The notes under the pieces: model-generated
Told to the model about the DNA's origin: nothing
The model's database searches: none
Seen by the model: only the letters and a program-made list of their open reading frames with translations
Part shown: positions 47,836-60,700 of the stretch, in pieces
How positions within the stretch are numbered: the first letter of the stretch is position 1
Layout: every line of letters begins with the position of its first letter
Source: Anarhynchus alexandrinus
Taxonomy: Eukaryota; Chordata; Aves; Charadriiformes; Charadriidae
DNA length: 64,000 nt
Direction of reading: 5' to 3'
Assembly: GCA_008711295.1 (NCBI GenBank)
Contig: VUYV01000146.1
Location: forward strand, 248,001-312,000
Translations under genes and position numbers: made by a program

Positions 47836-50800
47836 GCACCTCTAGCAGAGCTCACAGATACATTTATTCATCCGCCTACTTCCAGTCCCTCGAGTTATGA
47901 TTTAGTGCAAAGGAAAGCACCCACCAAACTGAAAAATTTAACCGTAAAATTTATAAAAATCCAGCACTCGTTATCTCAACATCCACACTTCGAGCCAAAT
48001 TCCCCATGAGTTCAGTTTGGCTGGCCCTGCTCACAGCCTCCAAAGCACAGAATGTAATCTGCTAATTTAGATTAGTTTGGTGACATGCCAAAAGCACAGC
48101 AGAGTGCTCCTGACCGAGGTGACCCTTTAGGACAGACAGAGCTCGCTACATTAAGCATAACTGCACCTGCTGGCTCCTAATGCTGTGTTGGGATAGCTGA
48201 GTGCAGTGCATGGTGGCCAGCGTCCCTCCTGCCTTCCTGGGGACCTGGGGGGCAGAGAAGATAGAGAGGCGCTCAGACACGAAGGGCGCATGCTCTTCTT
48301 GCAGTCACCATCCTCCCCTTAACTTGGTACATGAGGCAGCACACCTGCTGGCCTTTGCACCCCTTTTCCCAGGGCTGCAAGTGGGGAAATGGGTTAGAAG
48401 CAAATCAATAGCATAGTCCAGGTGCCAAATCTGGCTCTAGTGCAATTAAAAGGGTTAATGAGTGAGAAATGTGGGGGTTTTAGAGCTTCAGGGGAAAGAT
48501 GAGAGCATATCAGGTTTGTGTTTGGTAGGAAAAACTCTAAGTTTTTGTGGGAAGGGAGGAACTGGTCAATGATAGAAAATGCAAGCTCAGGGAACGTGGG
48601 CACCTCATGAGGAATTCACAGCATTTCTAAGCTAAGGGTGGTTTGGAGGAAGCCTGGACAGCACAGAGCACTAGAGATTAAATTTTCTATTTTTTAATTC
48701 TGAAGTAACGGGCAGAGACCTGTCTGTTCTTCCTCAGAAAGACACAAAGGATTTCTGAGGAAAATGAAAATATCTGCACTAGTTAACCTGTTTTTGAAAA
48801 CTAACTCCCACTTCTTTATGAATACAAACATACTTATAAATACATACCATTTAGTGAGCACAATAAAAGTATTGCTAAGTATTTCTGTGAAGCAGTATAA
48901 TAACCTCACTTTTGAAAGTATACCTGGTCAGATAAAAGGAGTTTCAGAGTGCATTGGAGCACTTCTAAAGGTACATTTCATCTTTTGATGTATCTCAAAT
49001 CACCAGCTGTGGAGGGTTGGAAATTAAAGGTATCAATAGTTCAGGCATGTAAGGAGAAAAGAAGGATGTGCCAACAGAGTTCAAAGTTACTACATAGAGT
49101 GAACTCATATTTTAATGGACATAAAGAAATAATGCATGCTTTACAGAGGGAAAATACCCAAACCAAACCTGAAAATGACATTTAATTCCTTTGGGGAAAA
49201 AAAAAATCTAGTCTTTGGAAACTGAAGTAAGAAGTGTCAGCTGATTAAGTATTGCATTACAACACTCACTATCTTTGCTTTTCCTACCTCTTGGTTTCTT
49301 CATGTCCCCTTATGTTCCCCTTCTCACTAGTGCTTTGTTTTCTTCCATCCATTTTTTCCTTTCTTTTCTTTTTCTTGCCCTCAGCTCCATACTTCCTTCC
49401 CTCATCCCCAACTCTTTCCTTTAAAGCCCTTTACCTTCAGAAGTCTTTCCCCCAAAGCAAGTAGCACAGAGACATAATTCTCAAACCACCCTTTCTCCCA
49501 CCTGCTTGGCTGCACATGCAGGGATGAGGAGGAGATGCACCCCACCGCCTCCTCTCAAGCCACATGGACTATTGGCTGGGTGGGCTGGGAGCAGCAGCCC
49601 CATGCACCAGGTCTAGTGACTGAGTCATTACCTCTGTCCAGCTCTCTTGGGCAGCCTTGTTCCAGCATAACACAGGTCAGATCTATGTTCTGGGTGAGAA
49701 GGACCTGCCTGCCCTATGAACAAGATCAGTAAGCTGGTCCTCTCTTATCAGCTATCCAGTAACATTTTGTTTTCTTTCTCTAACCTGACAAATTTTCATT
49801 TCTCTAAACAGATGCAGCAGTAGGGACAGCCTGTCCCTCATGGGTAGAGAGCTAGAGCATTGGCTCAAGAGATGCACCTCCGAGGATTTTTAGGAAAGGA
49901 GGAAGATGTCTCCTTGACCTTGGGCAGGTGCTATAACCACCATTATAAAGTTGTGGAGGGTCAAACCTCCTGCTTAAAGAGAAATTCTTTGATGGAGCAT
50001 GTCAGTCACCTGCTTCCCAAAGGGAGTTTTATACTGAGGATCACAACAAACTGCAAGTCCATTCCCATGACCTCAAGAAATCTACCTCAGCCTGAAAGAA
50101 AGGTGGCTTTCAGGCCCTTTCCTTAGCATCCTCTGCTGGCTGGAGCTTGATTGCTCCTTACCACTCTGTTTGTTTGGATCTTGTCTGAGGTGCTTAATTC
50201 TCCCCCTGTAGGTGCAACCCAGACCCCAGACTTCAGACTTTACATTCCACCGCAGGGACAAGTCACCTAATTTCTAGGTAGAGTCTTTTATTGGATATAA
50301 TAAATCGTGACTTGGGATGAGGAAAACTTTGTTGCCACCATATAGCTGGATGCACCTTTCTTATTCTGAAAGGTTAACACTGTATTCAATTTAATGAAAG
50401 AGAAGAAAGAAAACTTGACCTCAGAGAAAGGAAGTGCCATAGACAGCAGAGAAACACACAATAACCACTTCTTTCTGGTGGCAAACAGATGAATCCAGCA
50501 GGGTATTTTTGAATGCATTTGATGGACTCTCTGAAGTCAAAGTCTATGAAGCAACTAAATTTAGCTGTTGATTTCTTTGCCTATTACTAGAGGAGCATCT
50601 CTTGAGTTAGGCAATGCTCATTCATTCTTTTACCACCATTAAAAATGTGTGGTCTAAATTGGTTACTGATAAGATGAAGATGAGGAAGGTTTCAAACCAG
50701 ACCAGTTTCGTTTTTTTTTTCCCCCCAAACAGTAACACAAGATCTACAATTCCCACTAGAACATCTTCATATTGTTCTACTTATTCTACCTCTGAGATGA

Positions 50801-53800
50801 TGCATTTCTCAGACTAAAAGTGTTCCCAAATTTTCTTGCACTCATATAGTTATTCATACCTATTTGCTATCAGCCTATCTGGGTGATTAGCTGTATTGCC
50901 TGGTACTGCCTGTTACTCATGGTTACGTATGTATAGTAATTTTTACATATTATCCTAATTTCCTCTTTCCTTTCCAAGCAGTATGTTTTCCATCAATGAA
51001 TTAGGTCTGGTCTTTCTAAGTGCAGTGTTTCACAGTCAAGAGGATGACTTTTTCCCTTATATACCCATAGTTCAACAGGATCCCCTCAGGCTGAAGTGTT
51101 TAAGTACTTATGTCCGATGAAGGGTGACCATTCCTACAATTCTCAGGCTGCGTTGTTAGGAAAAAACCCAACCAAATATACACTGAATTTCTCCACCACT
51201 GAAGCTGTTGTCACATCGCTGTGATTAAAGACAGGCATTCTGAGCCTTACCTGTTCCAGTATGAGGAAGTACCACCCTTATATCCACTGCTGTACTGCTA
51301 TAGAAAACAGCATGCTTCAAGGATCTCATTATTACTTGTGGTGCATCTTGGAAGTGAAAGCATTAAAACCAAAACCCACTGTGACCTTTTTTTTTTTTAT
51401 TTAAAATGTGACTTTTCTATTTAAAGATCAGCTGGTTTGTCCAAACTGAACATTAAGGGTGATCTCTCAGAAAAATAGAGGCAAGTAGATTAGTAAGGCC
51501 ACTTACTTTTCAATGGACTGGTTAGTACAACAATAAACACCTCTCTTGATTCACATCTGCTGTAGTTATGTGCCCTATTACTGCTTCTTCAAGCTCTTTG
51601 AAAGGATCTTGAAGAAAGCTCAGCCCAGCTGTCAGCAGGCCCTCTGTGAAGATCTGCTGGTTGGGAAAAGCTACAGCTTAATTAAGCTAGTGGAGTTTTA
51701 CTGGCTATCCTTTAGTTGTTAGACCATCTTGAGACTGTAAAAGACCAAAATGCACTCAAAGCACAAAAGAAGAGCCCGACCCCACATTAAAATACAACTA
51801 AAATCTACTGTCCAAAGGCATTAGCAGAAGTAATGAGATATTTCACGTGGCAAGTGAATGCAAAACTGCCTTCCTTACTCAAAGCAGTACCACTTTCAAG
51901 AGGCATGTTCCATTTCCTGAATGCATTCTGTAGTTCAGAAATCAGTATTAGTGCAGCATCAGCACTTAGCAGAGTTGTGGAGCTTTGGTTGAGTTGCACA
52001 CTTATTTTTTTGGAACAGATACATAGGTTAAATGCAAGTTATTAGGCTGGATATGGAAAGTAAACAGCTGGAAACTCATGGCCTGATATGTAGAGCAATC
52101 AGAATGAGCAAATGGTCCTGTCTAGCCTTGATTTCTCTGACTTTATGGAAATGTGAGTTACCATTTGCTTTTTTTCTGAACCCACCTCTGCTGTATTTTC
52201 TTTTACTCTGCTTGTCATTCTGAGCAGCAATTTACCAGGCTGTATTGCTGAACAACTCCCCCCCTACTATAAGGCAAAACACCCTGAATTTCAGGAAGGC
52301 CACTGTAACTTAAACAAAGCAAGGAGCAGAGCATTAATCAAGAGCAGGTTGACAAGCATCAGCTTTCACTATGAAGAACAACTGGCTGTTTAAAACACCA
52401 GTGTGTGGAAATCCATCAGAGGATTGGGTTACTGATTGTGATAGGGGTTTTCTTTGCATGACAGGATTAAACATAGCTTTATTTTGTCTACCTTTTTGTT
52501 AATCAAGCCACACACAGCTTGTGATCTGAACAAACAGCATTTCTGAAACTGAAACTTCTACCTTTCTAATGTAAGGATTCATGGTAATTCATAGACCAGA
52601 TGTCTTCCTCTCTATACACAGAAGTGAAACTGGAGAATGGCCATGTCCTTCCAGACCGCAAGCAGTCTCACCCAGCCTCTGCAACGACATGATAATTTAG
52701 ATTTCATGGTGTGTACAGAGCTTGTCCAGACATTCAGGAATGGTGCAGAAAGCACTGCTGCAAAGGGTCAGATAACAGCACAGAGGCTTCATATAAAACC
52801 AGCTGTTCAGAGCACAGAAACTCCAGCACTAACATTAATATGACATCAGTCTGTGGCCCCTGAGAGCACACACAGCTGTGTCTAAAGGAACAGGCTTCAG
52901 TGCGGAGCAACATCCAAAGAAGTTGAGAGAAAACAAGCTGACTTGTAAGCTCTGTGGGATTCTGGGCATAGATATCAAGACAGGTCACGCATGCCAGGGA
53001 AATGTTTCTCTTGCCCATGGCTGCATGGCTTCATGTGACCTACCATGGGTCCATGCACCAAAAGAAGGGAAGCCCTCCCCTGACACACTGCCCTAATAGG
53101 TGGGGATTCCTGCAACACATCCATACCTCAAGTTGTGCAGCACTACTAGCTGAAGTCCCAGAAATGCCTGGCAACTGAAGCAAGATACTGCAGCATTGCA
53201 GTGCCTTCAGCTAGGGTTGCTCACAGATCCAAGCTCTGCACTGGAAAAGGGAATTTTACAGCTTAAGCACAGCAAACCAAAGCCAAATTGCTTAACAAAC
53301 ACAAGGCTCTGTACCAGTTTGACTAAGTGGATTATGTACTTGTTTGCACAGAGCTCGATGTACTCATTACTGCACATCAAGGGCTGAGAGTATGGACTGC
53401 AATACTCAATCCTCTGATCCTTGTCCATTTCCTATGCAGGCTGTGAGCAGATAAACTTTGTGGAGTAGCCTCCAGCTCTGCAGTGCCTTGCTTGCTACCA
53501 GTCAAATCTTGGGCCATACCCAGGCATCACCATAATTAACAGTTCTGAAGTACAAAATTGTTTAAAGTAAAAACCGAGTAATAACCTTGACTGCAAAGAG
53601 ACATGTCCCTCTACTGTCAACAATCTCTTCCAGTACCAAAAAAGCTAGAACTTAGTGCAGCATCAAGATCCCAGACCAGTATTTACTGTCACATTCCATA
53701 TCCCACAGACACAGTACAGACACTCACTCCAAGGAGCATCGGCCATGCTAGAGTTCCTGTCTACCTTAATCCTTGACCCTTCAGGAAAAGGAAGTGGCCC

Positions 53801-56800
53801 TGAAGAAGTCTCAACTCTGACTACTTAAAGATTGTTTTCTAGAGGATGCTTGTGTGGAAGATATTTACACCAGGCCAGACTCCTTGGAGCCTACCCAGGA
53901 ACTGTTATTACTACACAAATCAGTCCTGTGCTGAAGCATAAACTGTAGGCTTTCTTCCACCTGGAACTATAATCAGAAATGATGCTCAGGTAGCTGTGGG
54001 TAAGAGCAAGTGAGCGGAGCTCCCCTGTTCTTCTGCACTGCATGCATTTTTTTTTTTTTCTTCTGTAAGAAGGGAACACCAAGGCTAGTCAGCAGCACTT
54101 AAGTATCCTAAATTCCATTAAAGTATTACCTAGGAAGGCATCCTAATGCTCCAGGAAGGGAAAAGCAGACATGCATAATGCATTTAAAAAATTCAAAAAG
54201 ATGGTATGACCTGTTCCCCTTAAAATCAATTTCATTAATATAAATTTTCAGGTAAAGAGCTTTATCTCTCTACAGAGAGATAACAGACCTAATAATGTAG
54301 CCATCCCAGTGAGTTACACAGAAAGTTGATGTGATGTCAATAGCGCACACAGCAGGGGATAGGATACTGGAGCTAAGGAAAGTAGTTTGCTTTCCAATAT
54401 GACTGCCCAAAGTTGAGAGACAACAGTATCCTCATCTTTGCTGGGAAGTGATCAAAATACACCAATTATGGGGTGCAGATGATAAGGTGTGCGGTACAGC
54501 TAAGGACTCACAGGAAATGCAGTCAGATGGCACTTGTGTAAGGATGGATCAAATCCTCATTCCCTCTACTGCTCATAACCCAAATCCATAACCTACCTGG
54601 GCTAACACTGCCTGCTCTTGCAGCTCACAGTTGTCAAGAAACTAAGTTAGCAATACTACAACTAGTGTATTCCTCTTCCTTATTCAGCTCCGACTCAAGC
54701 ACTGCTGCTCCAGAACAAAATTCAGACCTATGAGCACAGCCCTGAAGTAATTGTGTACCAGGCTGCCTCCACCTGCGGAGACAAAGAAGAGAAACACAGC
54801 AGGAGCACCATGCAAACACACCTGGGACACTCCCCTAGACCTTGTGCCTTTTATGCCACGAGGGCTCCCAGCAGGCTGGAGAGGTTATTTTCAACCCAGA
54901 GTGGTGTCAGCCCCTGCTGGGAGCAAGAAGTCTACAGAAACAGTACAGCATTGGCAATGATGTTAGTAAGTTAGCATCTGCAAGAAGAGAGGCAAGAAAC
55001 TCTTATGCTCAACTTTGACAATGTCCTGAGAAGAATGGAGCTTCAGCCCTGACTGCAGTGCCCACCGCAAATAAGGGACTTTTCACCTTTCCTTCTACAT
55101 GTTCCACATTTATCCTGTGTCCTCCTGTTGGTTAGATGAAATCTATTTCGGAATAAATCCCTACAAGCCTGTGACTAACTAATAAGCAGGAGCAATTTAC
55201 TTCCCTGCAGTATCAAACAAGGTAGCTTTTATCCCTAAACAAATGATTAAGAACTGGTTTTAAAAGTCTGTGCCTACTTCTTTGAAGAACTGAGTTGATC
55301 TCAACTTGCAGGCAGGATAGAGCTTGCTACTTGGCTTGCTACTTTCTAAAGTTGAAAAAAGTCACCTTGAATGTAAGCTGGTGCTCAGCTAAGTCTGGTC
55401 TTGGTCCTGTTGCCTATGCACAGACATTTATCACAGCTGATGGCCTTTGAAGGCTCTGTAGAACAGCTGCAAACAGAAATGGCAAGTGATGGGAAGATAA
55501 TGCACTTGGTAAAAGTCTTGTAGGTGAAATATTGCCTAAGCTTAAATGTACAGACATGTAAAAGACAGAAGAGAAAAAGCCCTCTACCATGAGAAGAGGA
55601 AACTGACAATGCCAGGTCCTGAAGTGAATGATTACATTGCTTTAACACAAAGCAGCAATTGGGATCTGATCCTGAATAGTTGCTTAGAGCTTCCCAGCTT
55701 TTGCTGGTAAACAGGAGCTCAATAGCATTCAAGCACACCCCAGCACCCCGTGGAGATTTGATACCATCCCCTTTGTTCATGATCTGGTGAGCTTTGTTCA
55801 CTAGCTTCAGATAAATTGTTGTTAGTTAAGAGAAAGCCTTCATGCAGTCTTACACAACTCTAAGAATAATTCTACAGCCGTGCTTTGCTGAATAGGTTAA
55901 AAGCCAGTCCCCTGTTAAGGCAGCAGGGAGGCATGTCCCTTCAACAGGGATGCAAAGTGCAGTAGGAAATTACACAGGGATTATGTACCCCCTTGCAGGC
56001 CCTTTTGGGTCCTTGGACTATACCTTAACAGCCACTTCCTGGACATGGGTTTACCCTTGCTACACAGAAGACTGCATCTCCCCAGAATAAAAAAGATGGG
56101 TTGTGGTTTTAGATTTGCACACCCCCCCAAAAAGTTGAAAACAAATGCAACACAGAAACACTGAAGGAAGACTGATGATATTGGTCTTCTGCAAGACAGA
56201 AAATAGTGCTGCTAGCAGAGCAGTGCTACCCATAAAATGAAATATGCATCAAAACTGCCTCAGTGACACTTAAGTTGCACACACCGCAGCATCACAGCTC
56301 TGAGAAGAGACAGACAGTGCTTCTGAAGTATATAAACCTGCCACCCCAACATGTCACATCATAAATTTATGAACATATCTAAACTGGGACATTCAAGGTC
56401 AAAATCCACTTTTAAACACACATACTGCGAAGTGGAGCACAGAGTAGATGTGATTGTCCTTTGCACCTGCAGTAATAGCTACAGGAATAAAGTCCATGAG
56501 AAGGTCTCAGTCTGCTTCCCCAAAAAAGAATCACTACCAAACTTTCCTCTCTGCAAAAGGAAAGGAAACGGTGACACACAGATCTGATACCAGAATCCAA
56601 GCATTACCACCCACTAGATGCTCTTTCTGCCACACTCCAATTATTCAAAAGTAAGATTGGCAAGATTAAGATATAAATGGGCCAATATGGACTAGTTAAG
56701 AGAGGTAAATTAGAAAAAACTTGCTATTTTAGCATCACCCTCTCTACAGAGGGGTACAAAGCAAAAGCAGACAGGTTTAGAGCACATTTACTTAGCAAGT

Positions 56801-57205
56801 CACTGTGTTCTGTCTCAACAGGACTGAATAATTCATCCACACTTTAGTAAACTCCCATTCTTACCCTCAGCAATGAATACAGTGATATAGTCACATGAAT
56901 AGGTATACAGAAATACAACAGAAGAGACTGGCTCAAAGCACTGCTTCCCCCAGTAACCATACCAACAAATAAGACAAAGAAATCTGTTTGGCAGAGGGAT
57001 CTGGTTCTCTCTTTTTGGTAATATCTTTTAACTTAAAGAACAGCTTCATTGGAGTCAAATAATCAAGCTCAAGATAGTCACAAAAAATAAAGGATGTATT
57101 TTTCTTCAAAGATCAAAACCATAACTAATGTAAGACATTCATACCAGAGAAGTTCAGTGTCCAGAAAAACTTTTCTGCCATATAAAAAAAAGATACTGCA
57201 ATTGC
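47836..57205. other. Intergenic / downstream of PDIA4, no gene seen
   Basis: About 9.4 kb between RNY1 and PDIA4. I see no CR1, LTR or RNA gene. The PDIA4 3' UTR must occupy some of the right-hand part, but I cannot place its end because no canonical AATAAA on the minus strand was found close to the stop codon. Confidence 0.55.
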
Positions 57206-57318
57206 TTTACTGCTCAAGAATTTCCTTGCTCAAACTGCTTAATTCTTCTCTCACAAAGTTTTGTCTGTAACTTGCTTTTAACTACAATGTACAAACAATT
57301 ATTCTTCACCACCCTTAT
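57206..57318 (-). other. PDIA4: PDIA4 3' UTR (start), end uncertain
   Basis: The 3' UTR begins directly after the stop codon. The nearest possible poly(A) signal is a weak AGTAAA at 57206-57211, about 110 bases downstream. I saw no AATAAA or ATTAAA on this strand in the next several kilobases, so the real end may use a variant signal or lie further left. Confidence 0.4.
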
Positions 57319-57734
57319 CTAAAGCTCTTCTTTTGTTCTGGAGAGTTTTGTTGCATGCTCCTCTATAAATTTGCTCAAATGCTCTAAATCTCTTTCTCCG
57401 CCTTCAAATTTAATAGGGTTGTTCTTCTTGTCCCTTGGAGCAAAGTAGATAGTGGGGAATCCCTCCACTTTGTAGCGGTCACTCATCACATCGTTGGCAG
57501 TAGCATCCATCTTGGCTATGACTAGATTCTTCTCATTCTTGTATTTTTTGCCTAGCTCAGTATACACTGGTTCTAGTTTCTTGCAGTGTCCACACCATGG
57601 AGCATAGAACTCTATGAGAACATCATTCTTTGGATCCATTACTATGGTATCAAAAGTTTTACCCACTACCACTTTCACAGGCCCTTTGTTATTTTTTGGC
57701 ACTGGCTGGGACTTCACAATAGGCTTCAGTTTTC
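57319..57734 (-). CDS. PDIA4: PDIA4 last coding exon (a' domain, KEEL, stop)
   Basis: The acceptor is TTCTAG before position 57734, and the exon enters with two bases of a split Gly codon. It encodes [20 protein letters not shown], the [14 protein letters not shown] active site, the cis-Pro block [10 protein letters not shown] and the C terminus SRTKEEL. The stop TAG is at 57319-57321. 416 bases including stop. Confidence 0.97.
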
Positions 57735-60700
57735 CTAGAAGGAAGCAAAACACACGCCATTGTTAGAATACGGCAAGAGCAATCCTTACAATCTCCCCTA
57801 ATAAGAAAGGGCAGAAGTACATCCCCCTGCCAGGGAAAAAGCATTGCACCAGTAAATGAATTTACTTCTGCATGAAACATAGGCTAGTTTGCTGGTGACA
57901 TTTTAGCAAAATAACCTTGTGAAATATGGGCAACAATTTGTTTCACAATTCCCTATAACTTTTCTCCCTCTTTTTATGGCTGTCCATCCATAATATATTA
58001 GAAAGTGATTTATTATACTAATCCTGTATGAATAACCAACTCGCACTTCAAAGCTGCAAGAACACGCTTGTTAGACTTGCCTAACATGCTCAGTGTTAGA
58101 ATACAGCTAGATGCCACAGCATAGTCCAAGCAAAGTTAATGAACTGAGATTAAAAAACACAATCATAAAACAAGAAACATCCAAAGGCTTTAAGCCGCAG
58201 AAAAGTGTAAGGTTGCACATACGACTTTATTGTAGCCATAGCCTCAGGAAAAACTCTTGGAAGGGAACACAAAGCAAATGGCTTAGAGAACCCTGTTTTA
58301 GAAACTGTACCTTTTTTGAATGCCAGTACAAATTGCCTGAGTACAGCAGAGTCAAATTCTTCTGGCTCCATGGCATATTTCTTGCCACCTTCATCCAGAA
58401 TGGCAACATTGACATCCTCTCCACTCTCAAGCAGGCCCAAATCTTTTATTTCAGAAGAATAATCTTCCTCATCAGAAACAGCAAACACATATTCAGGGAA
58501 GTCTTTGGCCACTTCCAGGACTTTGCCTCTCCAGTACTGAGTAGCTGAAAAACAGAACACAATAGGATTAGTAATCTCTAGTTACCGCTTGCTTCCTCTC
58601 AAAGTGAAAGAACGGTAATCTTCGCTAACTTACCAACACGATAGTCAAAACTAAAGTCTACAGAGTAATAGACAACCACTAGAGGACGCTTAGCATATCT
58701 TTTAGCATCATTGGAAGGCTTGCGATGACCAACTAAAGGCAAAGCATGTTTTATCACGTGCTCTTTAATCTCTGATCCATCCGTAGAGTCCTGTTTAAAA
58801 AATTAAGAAAAAAGTTCAGACAAATGGATTTAAGCAGTATTTCTGTTACACGCTACTGGAAACTAATATTGATGCACGCATGAATAAGAAAGAGGGGTGT
58901 GTTATAAACAATGCTGCTACGTTATTCTTCAAATCCTTGAGCACTAAAGATAATTTAGTATTTTACCTTCAAACTGAATATTGTAATGGTAAATTATTAT
59001 TTGAATACATAACCTCTGGGTTTATTTTGTAAACCTTTCTCAAACAAAGCAATACAATTTCAGGGGACAAACAGGTTGCCTCAAATATCTAGTGAAGTAC
59101 TTCCAACAGGAAGATGCCAATTGCTCATACATACAAAGAAAGAGAACCTTCAATCTGTGCACAAACTTTCTAGCTTTGGACCAGCTACTTACTTTAAGAT
59201 CCAAAACATGCATCTTGGGCTCATGCTTTGACTGAAATTTTTCTGGCTGCATGACAAGCAGTTTTCCCGGAGATGCTTTCAACAGTTTTGCAATCTCACT
59301 GCTGAAGGTGTGGTGGAACTTGTAATCTTCTCTTAAACCGTTAGCTGAAAAATTAAGGTTACGGAGAAGGAACAGTCATCAAGAAGTGAGCTGAGAGCCC
59401 CCGACTGAAACCTTGAGACTGCACTACAAGGAAACTCTCTTTCCATTTTCACCGGGACATGGAATAACCCAGAATCTTGGAGAACAGCTCTCATCCAGGT
59501 GAGAAGCATGTGAAAATGCATATAATTAGAGTAGGGTGTTCAACAACCCATCTACTCAACGAGTTATTCTACATATTCAAAACCCCTGAACAGCTTCCAA
59601 AACATACACAGTGAAACAGCTATTTGTTGATAGTCTCCTACCTCTTGGCTTCCCCCCAAATAACAGAAAGTAGAGCTGGAAAGGAACTCACGAGGTCACC
59701 CAATCAATCCATTTGTTTTGGGGTGGCCTGGGAAAAATTTCTGTGCCTTGCCAAGCTGGAGCAACCAAATCAGCTCCTAATCTAACTATAAATGATGGCA
59801 GCCCCAGATGCAGGCATAGCTGGGGAAGAATTGCCCATACTGCTCTCAAGGCTCTGGCAGAAACCAAGAGTGGCTGTGAGTAGTTTGATCATGCCAGACA
59901 GAGATTGATTAAAGGGACTGAGCACTTCAAGTGCTTAACCTGTTCTGTGTGATATCAAATATTATTAACAGGACCATCATCGTGTCACATCAGAGGGGTT
60001 TTTAAGAATAAACATTGCCAGGAATGGTCTAGATAAACTGATCCAGAGGTGGATGATTATTCTTTCTGCAGGCCCCTCATCCCAAACAAGTTCAGCAGAG
60101 ACCAGCCTCTGGAACTGTCAGATATGAAACAAGCAATAGCAAATGGCAAAGCTAGCAAGGCTTTAAGCCAAGAAGTTATGATTTATTCCTCAGCTAGGAA
60201 TTTTCCCTCCTTTCTAGTTTGCATGTTTTTAGGGACAGAGTACCAAGAGGTACTCCTGTGACTGGCTGATATCTTAGTTATAGCCTCAAAATCTGGTGTC
60301 AGCTTTTTTCTTGAGTACAAGTAGAAGATCACCCTTCAATCTCCTTCCTTATTCCTCTCCAACATCCCCTCACTGAACTAAGAGCAGAAATAAAGGATCT
60401 CTCCATGCCCAAACTCCTGGACAGAATCTCAACAAAACATATATTAGTATTTTAAAACATTCTTTACCTGCTTCCTGATAGAGCTGATAGGTTTTGTCAT
60501 TCTCTCCACTAAAGACACCAATGATGATGACATCATCCCCATCCCTCAGAAATTCCTGTACCTGCTTGGTTGCCTGAATCTGTTTGGATGGAGGACCAGC
60601 CTGTTCAATCATGTAGTCGACAATACCTGCGAGACAAACCCACCCCCAAAAAGTTGCTTAGAACATTTATTGAACTGAAAGGTTCAGGCATTCCCTCTAT

